Shown here: in pieces, positions 36,732 to 46,307 of the stretch
How the letters are laid out: each line of letters begins with the position of its first letter
How positions within the stretch are numbered: position 1 is the stretch's first letter
From: NIC37A-2 sp050289625
GTDB lineage: Bacteria; Myxococcota_A; Polyangia; Polyangiales; Polyangiaceae
Length of the DNA: 64,000 nt
Direction: 5' to 3'
Assembly (NCBI GenBank): GCA_050289625.1
Contig: JBNKGC010000001.1
Location: 62,001 to 126,000, forward strand
Program-made: the position numbers and the translations under genes
Notes under the pieces: generated by a model
Told to the model about the DNA's origin: nothing
What the model saw: the letters and a program-made list of their open reading frames with translations, nothing else
The model's database searches: none

Positions 36732-37167
36732 GTCGCACCGCATAGTACGCGACCACAGCCGAGGCCAGGCAAGGAGTTGTGCCCGCCGCCGCCGGCGTCT
36801 TGCCTCACCCTTTTTTCAGCCTGCCACGTCCCGGCGCGGGGTGCTCTGAATGTGAGACGGGACGGCTTCGGGGGCGCGGCGCGGAAGGAAGCCCGCGACT
36901 CGACGCATCGGAAGTCGACGCATTCGTGCTTGAGTAACTGCTTCGAGCACCTCGAGCGACGAACCGTCTTGTGGCGACCGATCGACGCCATCCTCGCACA
37001 CGGGCCTGAACCCGTACTCCGCCGGGCGTACATACAGGGGAAGAGGGTCGGCTACGTGGTCCCACACTTGTGCATAGATTCATCACTGATGACTCATCAT
37101 TCATTTGACTGCGTCGGATTCCCGCTGGGCTGGCAGGTTTGGTCCTCAGCTGATACATCCTGTTTCA
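36732..37167. other. 436-bp divergent intergenic region
   Basis: Separates the radical SAM operon from the BY-kinase gene and must contain both promoters. Frames here lack coding character. A patch rich in tga/atca (37076-37105) is the only notable A/T-rich segment; I cannot assign a regulator site. Confidence 0.4.
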
Positions 37168-39413
37168 ATGGGCTTCGATTCGCTTCCACACGATCGCCCC
37201 GCCGGTGAGAGCAACGACTCCGTCGAATCGCGCTTCTCGCTGTCCGAGCTCTGGCTTGCCATCCGCAACAACTGGTGGCTCGTGGTGCTCGTGAGCGTCG
37301 TGGCGATCGCTGGAGCCTTCTTCTACACGTCGAAGCAAGTTCGGATGTATCGCGCCCATGCGACGCTGCGGTTCGAACCGCGCGCGCCGCGTCCTTTGGG
37401 CGAAGACGTGCGCAGCGTAGTCGACATGGAAGCCGACTACTGGAACCGCAAGGAGTACTACAACACCCAGTACTGGGTGATCCGTGCGAAGAGCACTGCG
37501 ATCCCGGTAGTCAAGGAGCTGGCGCTCCACCGCGACGTTGGATTCGTTCGGGCGACGCCTGCCACCGAGAAGAGTCCCGAGCCGCTTCTCAGCATCGAGG
37601 ACGCTGCGGCGATCCTGCGTTCCCGTCTCGAGGTCACACCGATTGAGGACAGCCGGCTAGCCTCGGTGAGCTATACGGACGCTGATCCCGAGCGGGCCGC
37701 TCGAGTGCTTGCGGCGGTGGTCGACGTCTACGCCCGGGCGAATCAGGATGAACTCCGCGCAGCTTCCGACGACGCTGCCGAATGGTTGTCTGCTCAGATG
37801 ACAACGCTCAAGGACAAGCTCGAGGCGAGTGAATTGAAGCTCCACGAGTACAAGAAGGAAAAGCACATCCTGTCTGTGTCCGTCGGCGACCAAACGAGCA
37901 TGCTGCGGGCCGAAATGGCGCAGCTGAACGAGGCTCTGACGAAAGCGCGCACCGAACGCGCGAAGATCGGTGCTCGTCGCGATCAACTCCGGAAAATCGA
38001 AGGGGACAACCCGGTCGAGCTTCCGGTGGCGGAATTGATGAATAGCCCCATTCTGGGAGGGCTTCGCGACAAGTACGTCGCCGCTGCCGAGCAGTTGGAA
38101 GCCCTGATCGGGGCGGGGAAGGGGAACGAGCACCCGGAGGTCGCCGCAACCCGGGCCCGCAAAGAGACGTCCCGCAAACTCCTGCTGCAAGAGGTCGCGA
38201 ACATCAAGGCGTCGGTCGAGAAGGATTACGCCGCTCTGAGTGAGGAAATCGGCTCGCTCCAGACGTTGTACGAGGACGCGAAGGAGCGCGCGCTCGAGCT
38301 GAACCTGCTCGGCATCGAGTACAAGCGCCTTCAGCGGACTCGGGACACGAACGAGAAGCTCTATGGTCTCGTGACCGAGCGTTCGAAAGAGAGCGACCTC
38401 ACACGAATGCTCCACGTCAACAACGTTCGGGTGGTGGATCGCCCCGAGGTGCCGCGCGCTCCGTTTGCGCCGAACGTTCCCATGAATCTGGGTGGCGGGG
38501 TGGTCGCGGGCCTTCTCTTGGGGTTGGCCCTGGCGATCGGTCGAGAACAGCTCGACTCGAGGATCAAGACGCCCGAGGTGGTGGAATCGATCCTCGGTGT
38601 CCCCTTCCTAGGTCTTCTCCCGAGCGTGCGGGCAGACGGCGGAAAGGCGAGCAAGAAGCGAGGACGGACTGGAGGGGGAGCGAAGCGACCCCCGGCGCTT
38701 GCGCCGCGTTCCGAGCTGCTCGTCCACGAGGAACCGGCCAGCAGCATGGCTGAGGCCGTGCGAGCGGTGCGAACCAATTTGATGCTTTCCGAGCGTGGCG
38801 CGCCGCCCGAGGCTCTCCTGGTGACGAGTGCGGCTCCTGCGGACGGCAAGACGACGGTCGCGTGTGCCGTGGCGACGAGTCTGGCACACGCGGGGCAACG
38901 CGTGGTCTTGGTCGACTGCGACATGCGAAGGCCCCGCCTGCATCGGGTATTCGGTATGCCGAACGACCGAGGAGTCACGACTGCTCTCAGCGACCTGTCG
39001 GCACTCGACGAGGCGCTGGTCGACGTGCCCATCGACCGACTGACCCTCCTGCCGTCCGGGCGGGTCCCGGAGAGCCCGGCTGAGCTCCTCCACAGCGCGC
39101 AATTTACCGAGCTACTTCGCGAGCTCCGTTCTCGATTCGATCGAGTCGTGATCGACAGTCCTCCGCTCATTCCGGTCACCGATGCTGCAGTGCTCTCGAA
39201 GCAGGTCGACGGGACACTCGTTGTCGTTCGGGCCTTCGAAACCGAAAGCACGCGGCACGTCAGGCCATGCGCGTGCTCAGGGATGTGTCGGCGAATACCG
39301 TTGGAGCCGTACTCAACGGCGTCGACTTCAACCGTGGCGAGTACCGCTACTATCAGTACTACGACTACGGAGCGCGACGTCCGCTTTCGTCTCCTCCGAG
39401 CCCGGTTTCTTGA
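37168..39413 (+). CDS. Wzz/BY-kinase exopolysaccharide protein, frameshifted near its 3' end
   Basis: Polysaccharide co-polymerase and tyrosine autokinase of the CpsD/Wzc type. Wzz domain from about residue 20, first membrane segment (NNWWLVVLVSVVAIAG), long coiled coil (about 200-400), VVDRPEVPRAPFAPN before the second helix, then the kinase with SAAPADGKTT, VVLVDCDM and FDRVVIDSPP. After ETESTRH the frame is lost at 39249-39258. Reading resumes one frame over from 39255 (ARQAMRVLRDVSANTVGAVL) and ends at TGA 39413 with the expected Tyr cluster GEYRYYQYYDY. A one-base loss or assembly error is likely; unshifted, the frame would run to 39579 without the Tyr tail. Confidence 0.85.
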
Positions 39414-39425
39414 CGGTCGAGCCGC

Positions 39426-39559
39426 ACAGCGGAAACCACTTGCGTTGATTCGCCCTCCGCCCGTTGGGCCTCCTTCGAGTGAGGGTCAAGTCGGCTACGG
39501 GAGGCCACCACACTGCACGTGCCGCTCATGCTTTTTTCGATCATCGGAAGCGATGAGCG
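39426..39559 (-). repeat. Intergenic repeat family 1, copy B
   Basis: Inverted copy of 12838-12970, about 134 bp, with most bases conserved and few gaps. It keeps gcggcacgtgcag, gtagccg and atcaacgcaagtggtt, and the boundary inverted repeat (cgatcat at 39538-39544, atgagcg at 39553-39559). It starts 12 bp after the BY-kinase stop codon. Confidence 0.75.
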
Positions 39560-39603
39560 CCGTTGGCGGTCACGCGTGACCGTCGTCGAGCCGGGGTGGG
39601 AGC

Positions 39604-39774
39604 TCAGCGCGTGAGCCAAAGAATGATCTGCACCGTGTAGACGATCGCAATCGCGATGATGAATGCGTTGATCACACCGTCGAACCACCGGGCAAAAGCC
39701 CGCAGCTGTGGCTTGAAGAACACCTTGCCGAGGAGGAGGCCGATGAACGCTAGGGCAAGAAGCTTGTTCAGCAC
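39604..39774 (-). CDS. Small membrane protein (56 aa)
   Basis: A GTG-started frame encoding two hydrophobic stretches: NKLLALAFIGLLLGKVFF and NAFIIAIAIVYTVQIILWL, separated by a basic loop (KPQLRAFARWF). The strong membrane character and G/C third positions favour a real gene. No family recognised and no clear ribosome site. Confidence 0.45.
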   Translation of the reverse strand: MLNKLLALAFIGLLLGKVFFKPQLRAFARWFDGVINAFIIAIAIVYTVQIILWLTR

Positions 39775-39840
39775 GACGGGTGGCGCAGCCTACAGCGAAA
39801 CCGCGTGTGTTCGCACGGGTTCGTGCTGACATTGTTGCGA

Positions 39841-40284
39841 TCAACCACTGGCTCTCAATCCGGCCCCTTGCGAGCGCACGTGCTTCGCTCGCGATGGTGG
39901 GTGTGACCCGGGAGCGGCCGCGTCGAGCAGGCTTTGCCGTCCACGCGCGCTGAGGGTCACGCCGCTCACGTCCACGTCGTGTCGCGCTTCCAGCAGGTTG
40001 ACGAGGTCTTGCTCCCGCCGCGCGAGTCGCTCGCGTTCGATGCGTGCCTGGTCGCGCACCGCGAAGATTCGCTGGATGGGGATCAGAGAGATGGAGGCAA
40101 CGGCAATCGCGAGCCACACGTGCCCGGACTCGAATCGCACTAGCAGGGCTGCCAAACCCCAGCTGACGATCGTGAGCAGCAAGTATCCGATCATCGTCTG
40201 ATTCGCGGCCCGGTCCACCTCGGAACGTCGCACTTGAGTGTGTTCGATCAGCAGGCGAATCTCGCCCGTCCAGGTCATGGTCAT
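39841..40284 (-). CDS. Hypothetical membrane protein
   Basis: A 147-aa protein: a short soluble start, two hydrophobic segments (about 30-48 and 54-70, IGYLLLTIVSWGLAALLV and VWLAIAVASISLIPI), then a charged helical region (ARIERERLARREQDLVNLLE) likely to form a coiled coil, and a polar tail. ATG 40284 follows a good gaggagg site at 6 nt. Family unknown. Confidence 0.6.
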   Translation of the reverse strand: MTMTWTGEIRLLIEHTQVRRSEVDRAANQTMIGYLLLTIVSWGLAALLVRFESGHVWLAIAVASISLIPIQRIFAVRDQARIERERLARREQDLVNLLEARHDVDVSGVTLSARGRQSLLDAAAPGSHPPSRAKHVRSQGAGLRASG

Positions 40285-40631
40285 GACCAACCTCCTCCCC
40301 TGAGCGCCGATTGGCCGAGGACAGTCGCGGGTGCCGTGGATCGAGGTGCGGTGACTCGCGCTGTCCGCCTGTCGGCGTTTTGCTCACGTCGCGCGAGGGC
40401 GTGAAAGGCAAGCGATGCGATTCCGAGCGCCCGCCGATTCCTCCGGAGAGGTTGGTCCGGGGGGCGTTTTCCTAAACCTAGTCTGCCTCCGCCGCGAGGA
40501 TCTGGCGTCCCTTCGACGAGCTACCTTTCTTGGGCCCCTGGCGGGCCAACCGGCACGAGGCGGCCCGGGCGCCGGCGCCCTCGTGGGCGCCCCCACCAGT
40601 TCCGCGTCAGCTTCAGCGGTGAGGAGGGAAA
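40285..40631. other. 347-bp leader region of the indoleamine dioxygenase gene
   Basis: Very G/C-rich, with self-complementary patches such as gggcgccggcgccc near 40566, so the transcript leader is likely structured. I looked for cobalamin, glycine, TPP and SAM riboswitch cores and found none. No gene seen. Confidence 0.35.
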
Positions 40632-41918
40632 GTGGCTCGCAGAGCATTCTCCGCTGCGCGACAAGCCCCGACGGTCCGCATCGCTCGGCCGCGGGTGGCG
40701 ACCTCCTATCGGGCCGGGCACATCACCGAAAATCTCGGCGGTGGCAGCCACGAGGTCGGTGGCCCGAAGCGTTCCCCTTCAGGAACGCGTTCGACCGCCC
40801 TGCGCGGATTCTTGCCGACTCCGGACCCGTTGACGGAGCTCCCCGCGGAGTTTTCGGCTTGGGACCGCGTCGCGTCCGATCTGCCGAAGCTGTTGGTGAG
40901 CGACCGAGCGCGGCGGGTTCTTTCGGCCTTACCGCGTGCACCGGTGAATCAGCTGCGGGGTGCATCTGCTCTGCGACGAGCGATGATGCTCCTGTCATTC
41001 TTCGGACACGCCTACGTGTGGGGTGGGGCGTCGCCCGCGCGAACGATTCCCCGTGCGATCGCCGTGCCCTGGTGGGAGGTGTCGCGCCGTTTGGGACGCC
41101 CTCCGGTGTTGTCTTATGCATCCTATGCCCTCGACAACTGGCGGCGTCTGGATCCGCATGGCCCCGTCGGACTCGGCAATCTGGTCTTGCTGCAGAACTT
41201 CCTGGGAGGAGCGGACGAGGAATGGTTCGTCGCGGTTCACGTGGAGGTGGAGGCCGCGGCCGGTCCCGCAATTCGCTGCCTCGCTCCGCTACTCGACGCA
41301 GCCGCCCGCGGTCAGGTCTCGTCGACTTTGCGTCACCTCACGACGATCGCTGTGCGGATAGAGGAAATGAGTCGAGTGCTGCGGCGTATGCCGGAGTTCT
41401 GCGATCCGTACATCTACTTCCACCGCGTCCGACCGTACATCCACGGTTGGCGAGATCATCCCGGGCTCCCTGGCGGAGTGATGTACGAGGGTGTGGCTGC
41501 CTACCAAGGGGCGCCCCAGAGGTTTCGGGGGGAAACTGGAGCGCAAAGCTCCGTGGTGCCTGCGCTCGACCTCGCTCTCGGTATCGAGCACGCTCCTGGC
41601 CCGCTTCGGCACTATCTCGACCAGATGCGCGAGTACATGCCACCGGAACACCGGCGCTTTCTGCTCCAAATCGAGCTCCGTGATGCTGCTCGCCGAAGCT
41701 TGCGAGAGCTTGCACGCGAATCTCGCGAGGTCGGGCAGAGCTATGAGGAATGCATCGCGCAGCTGTGGAAGTTTCGGGCGACCCACCTCGAGCTCGCGAT
41801 GCGCTACGTGGGGGCTCAGGGTTCCGAAAATCCGTCGAATCCGTCGTTCGTCGGTACTGGAGGAACGCCTTTTAGCGCGTATCTCCGCAAGCATCAGGAC
41901 GAGACCCGCGTTCGATGA
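40632..41918 (+). CDS. Indoleamine 2,3-dioxygenase family protein
   Basis: Haem enzyme that opens the indole ring of tryptophan to N-formylkynurenine. The 428-aa sequence matches the family along its length: SFFGHAYVW (122-130), IPRAIAVPWW, FRGETGAQSS (298-307), the proximal haem His385 in KFRATHLELA, and the GTGGTPF loop (408-414). A GTG start follows the strong site gaggaggg (40621-40628). The first 60 residues are not conserved. No kynurenine-pathway partner (kynureninase, formamidase) lies beside it; bacterial relatives may have other indole substrates. Confidence 0.9.
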   Translation: MARRAFSAARQAPTVRIARPRVATSYRAGHITENLGGGSHEVGGPKRSPSGTRSTALRGFLPTPDPLTELPAEFSAWDRVASDLPKLLVSDRARRVLSALPRAPVNQLRGASALRRAMMLLSFFGHAYVWGGASPARTIPRAIAVPWWEVSRRLGRPPVLSYASYALDNWRRLDPHGPVGLGNLVLLQNFLGGADEEWFVAVHVEVEAAAGPAIRCLAPLLDAAARGQVSSTLRHLTTIAVRIEEMSRVLRRMPEFCDPYIYFHRVRPYIHGWRDHPGLPGGVMYEGVAAYQGAPQRFRGETGAQSSVVPALDLALGIEHAPGPLRHYLDQMREYMPPEHRRFLLQIELRDAARRSLRELARESREVGQSYEECIAQLWKFRATHLELAMRYVGAQGSENPSNPSFVGTGGTPFSAYLRKHQDETRVR

Positions 41919-42257
41919 TGTCTGCCGCTGGCTCCTCGGAATTTGCCAGCACGGGATTCGTCGCGTCCGGTCGGAAGAATGTGGTAGGCGGTGCGGTCCT
42001 TTTGCTGGAACACGTGGACTTGCAGACCTGTTGTCCTTGAAAAGGTTGGTCTGGTCCCCTGTGATGGGATGGCTACCGGTTCGCTCCGGCGAACTCGAGA
42101 GGCAAGCGCATGTGGAAAATTCGAGCTCCGCTTCCGTTGGGGAGGTTCGCACCGTCGGTCGAAAGCGAGCGACCCCGGGACACTATCGGTTGCGCTTCGG
42201 CACTACGGGCCCGAGGACGAAGTGCCGTTTCTCCGGAAGCGAGGGGGAAAGTCTTCG
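41919..42257. other. 339-bp stretch with no confident gene
   Basis: A frame from ATG 42110 to TGA 42265 has a fair ribosome site (gagagg) but an unremarkable Arg-rich product. It also overlaps the next ATG, so I do not call it. Confidence 0.35.
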
Positions 42258-42494
42258 ATGTCTGAATCGACGATGGGTTCGGTGGGGAGCACCGAGGTTG
42301 AACCGGGACATGCCGGCGCGGAGGACCGAGCGACGCTCAGAACCTGTTCTGAATGTCGGGCGTACTACCGGCCGCGCGAACATCCCGAGGGATGTCCGTA
42401 CTGCACCCGGCATCCATCGAATTTATCGCGGCCCCAACCGCCGGGCCCGCGCCTGATCGGCGTGCTCAAACGCCTCGTGCTGGGGGACGACTAG
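42258..42494 (+). CDS. Small zinc-ribbon protein (78 aa)
   Basis: Contains CSECRAYY and CPYC, a C-x2-C pair set typical of a rubredoxin-like or zinc-ribbon knuckle, flanked by disordered Ser/Glu-rich and Pro-rich tails and ending in a basic helix (GVLKRLVLGDD). No family recognised. It follows the indoleamine dioxygenase gene by 339 bp on the same strand and is convergent with the aldo/keto reductase. Confidence 0.65.
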   Translation: MSESTMGSVGSTEVEPGHAGAEDRATLRTCSECRAYYRPREHPEGCPYCTRHPSNLSRPQPPGPRLIGVLKRLVLGDD

Positions 42495-42534
42495 AAGTCG
42501 GCCTCGTGCCCGTCGTGACGTGGCGTGTTCCGCG

Positions 42535-43518
42535 TTACCAGCGCTGGTGGACCGCTTCGCGAAAGTAGCCGTCGTAGACGCGTGCGAGTGTCGCCATCGT
42601 CTCGTCGGACAGAGGCGGAAGGTCGGCCGCGGCAGCGTTTTCGTCGATCTGCGCCGCCGTCTTGGCACCGGGAATCGCGCAGGTCACGGCTTCGTGCATG
42701 GTGATCCAACGCAGCGCGAGCTGGGCCATGGTGGCGCTCGCGGGGACGAGTCGACGAACCTCCTCGGCAGCTTCGAGACCACGAGCGAAGTCGACGCCGG
42801 CGAACGTTTCCCCGCGGTCGAAGACCTCTCCTCGGATGTTGTACCGGCGATGATCCGATTCGGCGAAAGTGCGCGAAGCGGTCATCGTGCCGCTGAGTAG
42901 ACCAGAAGCGAGGGGAACCCGCGCCAGGATGCCGACGTTCTTCTCCCGTGCTTTCTCGAAGAAGAGCTCAGCAGGGCGCTGACGAAAGACATTGTAGATG
43001 ATCTGAACCGAAGCAACGCCGGGGTACTCGATTGCCTTGAGCGCTTCCTCCACCCGCTCGACGCTCACGCCGTAGTGGCGAATCTTTCCCTTTCGGACGA
43101 GCTCGTCGAGAGCACCGAAGACCTCCGGCATGTAGTACACGTCGGTTGGCGGGCAGTGCAGTTGGAGGAGATCGAGTGTTTCTACCCCCAGATTTTCGAG
43201 ACTCCGATCGGCGAACCGGCTCAGGTTCTCGAGGTTGTATCCGGCGGCTTCGTGCGGTGACAGACGGCGACCGGCTTTCGTGGCGATGAACACTTCGGGG
43301 CCGACCTCGCGTCGCAGCTTTGCGCAGAAGCGCTCGCTTCGACCATCTCCGTAGACGTCCGCCGTGTCGAACAGGGTGACGCCCAGCTCGTACGCGCGCT
43401 TCATCGTCGAAAGTGCGTCCTCTTCGGTGACCGTGCCCCAGTCCCCGCCGGCGGCCCACGTGCCAAGGCTGATGGTGGAAACTCGATAACCCGTCTTTCC
43501 CAAAGTTCGATACTGCAT
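42535..43518 (-). CDS. Aldo/keto reductase
   Basis: A 327-aa NADPH-dependent oxidoreductase of the AKR superfamily (YhdN/IolS-like). Seen: LFDTADVYGDGRSE (Asp and catalytic Tyr), the conserved Lys in IATKAGRR, LLQLHCPP (His), IRHYGVS and the C-terminal ITMHEAVTCAIPGAK cofactor loop. Substrate unknown. It is divergent from the formaldehyde dehydrogenase gene, so a shared role in aldehyde detoxification is possible. Confidence 0.93.
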   Translation of the reverse strand: MQYRTLGKTGYRVSTISLGTWAAGGDWGTVTEEDALSTMKRAYELGVTLFDTADVYGDGRSERFCAKLRREVGPEVFIATKAGRRLSPHEAAGYNLENLSRFADRSLENLGVETLDLLQLHCPPTDVYYMPEVFGALDELVRKGKIRHYGVSVERVEEALKAIEYPGVASVQIIYNVFRQRPAELFFEKAREKNVGILARVPLASGLLSGTMTASRTFAESDHRRYNIRGEVFDRGETFAGVDFARGLEAAEEVRRLVPASATMAQLALRWITMHEAVTCAIPGAKTAAQIDENAAAADLPPLSDETMATLARVYDGYFREAVHQRW

Positions 43519-43709
43519 CGCTCCGGTTTATGTCGGGGAACCCGCGAACCATCGAGGAAAATTTGCGGACTTTTTTCCTCCCTTCGGCTCTGCTCGAGGT
43601 CCGGCCTCGAGTCCGGCAAGCAAACCCGGGGAGACGCGGCGCGCCGAGGGAGTGCTCCGACTCAGAACGAGGTCTTGCCGCCCCGATCCGCCCGAGAAAC
43701 CATTGAACG

Positions 43710-44819
43710 ATGGAGTCGAAAGCAGCGGTCGCGACGGGTGCGGAAAAGCCACTCGCCATCGAAACGGTCTCGGTGGATGGTCCTCGCGACGGTGAGGTTC
43801 TGGTCGAGATTCGTGCCACCGGGATCTGTCACACGGACGCCTTCACCTTGTCGGGGGCCGATCCGGAGGGGCTGTTTCCGGCTGTGCTCGGGCACGAGGG
43901 TGCGGGCGTGGTGGTCGAAGTCGGCAAGGGCGTCACGTCCCTCGCGAAGGGTGACCACGCGATTCCGCTGTACGTTCCCGAGTGCCGACAGTGCGACTAC
44001 TGCACCTCGGGGAAGACGAACCTGTGCCAGGCGATCCGAACGACTCAGGGACGAGGGGTGATGCCCGACGGGTCGAGTCGCTTCAGCCTCGGGGGCGAGC
44101 GCTTGTTCCACTACATGGGAACGTCCACCTTCTCGAATTACACGGTCGTCCCGGAGATCGCTCTGGCGAAAGTTCGCAAGGACGCTCCGTTCGACAAGAT
44201 CTGCTACGTCGGGTGTGGTGTGACCACGGGCATTGGAGCGGTGATCAATACCGCGAAGGTGCAGCCCGGTGACGACGTCGTCGTGTTCGGTCTCGGGGGC
44301 ATCGGGTTGAACGTCATCCAGGCCGCCCGGATGGTGGGTGCCGACAAGATCGTCGGCGTCGACACCAATCCCGCAAAACGAGCGCTCGCCGAGAAATTCG
44401 GCATGACTCACTTCGTCGACCCGCGGGAGGCGGAGGGCGACTTGGTGAGCTACCTCGTCGACTTGACGGGGGGCGGGGCGGACTTTTCGTTCGAGTGCGT
44501 GGGGAACGTGAAGCTGATGCGGCAGGCACTGGAGTGCTGCCACAAAGGTTGGGGGACCTCCGTGATCATCGGGGTTGCTGGCGCCGGTGAAGAGATTTCG
44601 ACTCGTCCGTTCCAGCTGGTGACTGGACGCAACTGGCGAGGCACCGCGTTCGGCGGTGCGAGAGGGCGCACGGACGTGCCCAAGATCGTCGACTGGTACA
44701 TGGAGGGGAAAATCGACATCGACAGCTTGGTCACACACACGATGCCCCTCTCCGACATCAATCGCGCATTCGATTTGATGCACAGCGGGGAATCCATCCG
44801 CAGTGTCGTCACCTTCTGA
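43710..44819 (+). CDS. frmA: S-(hydroxymethyl)glutathione dehydrogenase / class III alcohol dehydrogenase
   Basis: Zinc enzyme that oxidises the formaldehyde-glutathione adduct (and reduces S-nitrosoglutathione). The 369-aa product has GICHTDAF (catalytic zinc Cys), GHEGAGVV, the structural-zinc cluster CRQCDYCTSGKTNLC, VGCGVTTGIGA (second catalytic Cys) and the NAD fold GLGGIGLNVIQ. Length is normal. A FrmB-type hydrolase is not next to it. The symbol frmA is given for function; adhC is equivalent. Confidence 0.95.
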   Translation: MESKAAVATGAEKPLAIETVSVDGPRDGEVLVEIRATGICHTDAFTLSGADPEGLFPAVLGHEGAGVVVEVGKGVTSLAKGDHAIPLYVPECRQCDYCTSGKTNLCQAIRTTQGRGVMPDGSSRFSLGGERLFHYMGTSTFSNYTVVPEIALAKVRKDAPFDKICYVGCGVTTGIGAVINTAKVQPGDDVVVFGLGGIGLNVIQAARMVGADKIVGVDTNPAKRALAEKFGMTHFVDPREAEGDLVSYLVDLTGGGADFSFECVGNVKLMRQALECCHKGWGTSVIIGVAGAGEEISTRPFQLVTGRNWRGTAFGGARGRTDVPKIVDWYMEGKIDIDSLVTHTMPLSDINRAFDLMHSGESIRSVVTF

Positions 44820-44903
44820 CAACACGGAGACTTGTCATGAGCGACGGAGGAGTCTTCGTGCATCAGTTCGAGCTGGCGGCACCGGACTGGTCTCCCTGAT
44901 CGG

Positions 44904-45656
44904 GTGACTCGAGTGACGGCATCGCGGGCAGCGAGACCGACGGATCGCTTCTCTTTCGGTCCAAGTGAGCTCGATGCTCTGGTGAACGCGACGGAGCATC
45001 TGTCGTGGCTGAAAAGTCGTGGTTACGCGGCCTTCGCCTCCCTGAAGCTCGTGGGGGATCGCTTTGGGCTCGACGCGCGTCAGCGCGAAGCCGTGGCGCG
45101 CTCGGCCTGCTCCGACGATGAACTCGTGGCTCGTCGCAGCACTTGCGTGGCGCCCGCCGACATCTCCGGTCGGATCGTGGACGTCGACGCGTTCAACGTT
45201 CTCATCACGCTCGAAGCGGCGCTTGCCGGAGGGCCCCTTCTTCTTGGTCGCGACGGGTGTTTGCGGGACCTCGCCAAAGTGCGGGCAACCTGGCGACGAG
45301 TCGTTCAGACACGGCGCGCGCAGGAATTGCTGGGGGAGACGCTCGAGCAGTGGGAGATCGCCGCTGCACATTTCTTCGTGGACGAGAACGTGCCCAAGTC
45401 CGGAGAGCTGCGTGCTGGGCTCCTCGCAATGGCCAAGGAGCGCGGTTGGGTTTGGAAGTGCTCGCTTCTCCCGCGGGTCGACGAAGCGCTTAGACGTTCC
45501 CCACACGTCGTGGCGTCGGCGGACTCCGGGGTTGTCGATGGATGTGCAGCATGGGTCAACCTGGCTCGATCGATTGTCGAGTCCCGGGTTGACGGCGCGT
45601 GGATCGTTGGACTCGATGGAACGGCACGCGCCGCCTCGAGGGGGGGCGCGTGGTAG
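44904..45656 (+). CDS. DUF434 / DUF5616 protein
   Basis: A 250-aa protein of a conserved but uncharacterised bacterial and archaeal family. N-terminal DUF434 region (about 20-75, with GDRFGLDARQREAVAR) followed by a PIN/toprim-like alpha-beta region (VDVDAFNVLITLEAALAG, FVDENVPKSGELRA, VVASADSGVVDG). The pattern of acidic residues suggests a metal-dependent nuclease-like fold, which is inference. GTG start; a second GTG lies 9 bp further in. Confidence 0.75.
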   Translation: MTRVTASRAARPTDRFSFGPSELDALVNATEHLSWLKSRGYAAFASLKLVGDRFGLDARQREAVARSACSDDELVARRSTCVAPADISGRIVDVDAFNVLITLEAALAGGPLLLGRDGCLRDLAKVRATWRRVVQTRRAQELLGETLEQWEIAAAHFFVDENVPKSGELRAGLLAMAKERGWVWKCSLLPRVDEALRRSPHVVASADSGVVDGCAAWVNLARSIVESRVDGAWIVGLDGTARAASRGGAW

Positions 45657-45708
45657 TGACGCAGCTGGGTCGCTGCCGATGTGCCTTCAGCGACTCGGAG
45701 TGGACGGC

Positions 45709-46032
45709 TCAGTGCGAACCCGCCGAGCCCCCCATTCCCGCGGAGCCGCCGAGCAGCATCCCGCCGGCGCCGCCTGGGGGCAAGCTCGTGTCGCCTCCCA
45801 TGCCCGTGTCGCCTCCCATGCCCGTGCCGCCTCCCATGCCCGCAGTACCCGCCTGCGCGGCGCCACCGGTGCTCGGCGTCGAGCCACCGCTTCCGTCCGC
45901 CCCGCCCGTCGCTGTGGTTCCGCCCGAGCCGCCGACGCCGTCGTCGTCGTCCGAATCGGAAACGATGAGGCACCCCTGGGCGGTGCCCAGAGCAAGGACT
46001 CCCATCAAAATCATTGCGCGCGATAGCTTCAC
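45709..46032 (-). CDS. Low-complexity Gly-rich lipoprotein
   Basis: A 107-aa exported protein. Signal peptide with candidate lipid Cys in GTAQGC, an Asp run (DSDDDD), then Gly/Thr/Met-rich sequence with MGGDTGMGGDT repeats coded by 15-bp DNA repeats (about 45788-45846). No folded domain is evident. The GTG at 46032 follows gaggagaaacag, a strong site. Repeat number may vary between strains. Confidence 0.6.
   Translation of the reverse strand: MKLSRAMILMGVLALGTAQGCLIVSDSDDDDGVGGSGGTTATGGADGSGGSTPSTGGAAQAGTAGMGGGTGMGGDTGMGGDTSLPPGGAGGMLLGGSAGMGGSAGSH
45788..45846. repeat. 15-bp tandem repeats inside the Gly-rich lipoprotein
   Basis: Four near-identical units of cctcccatgcccgtg type. They are in frame, so changes in copy number would lengthen or shorten the protein without frameshift. 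Confidence 0.75.
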
Positions 46033-46307
46033 CTGTTTCTCCTCGTGGTGGCGCTCAGCGCCTTGCATCGGTTGGATCGTTCACCCTCCAAGGGCTCGCC
46101 TTCGTCGGAAGGGCCGAGCGACGGCTTGGAGCCATGATGCCCCCGTCCGTCGGTGGATCCCCGTGGAAGGCCGGCACTTTGACCGGTCCCGGTGGCTTAC
46201 GGCAAGAGCTTCTGAAACCTTCCCCCGGAAAGCGAGATGACGCGGGGGAAATGAAACTCGCTCTGTACCTCTTCAGCGAGGTGGGGCTGAGTCGTCCATG
46301 CTGAGAC

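Noticed and set aside
40285..40631. Possible riboswitch before the indoleamine dioxygenase gene
   Set aside because: Strong G/C self-complementarity but no match to the conserved cores of cobalamin, TPP, SAM or glycine riboswitches that I could find.
42110..42265. 51-codon frame before the zinc-ribbon gene
   Set aside because: Fair ribosome site but Arg/Ser-rich product without motif, and it overlaps the next start; not enough evidence.
44837..44899. 20-codon frame after the formaldehyde dehydrogenase gene
   Set aside because: Has a start and stop but no ribosome site and no similarity to a partner enzyme; too short to support.
45788..45846. Short tandem repeats considered as a CRISPR-like array
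   Set aside because: Units are 15 bp without spacers and lie in frame within a lipoprotein gene.
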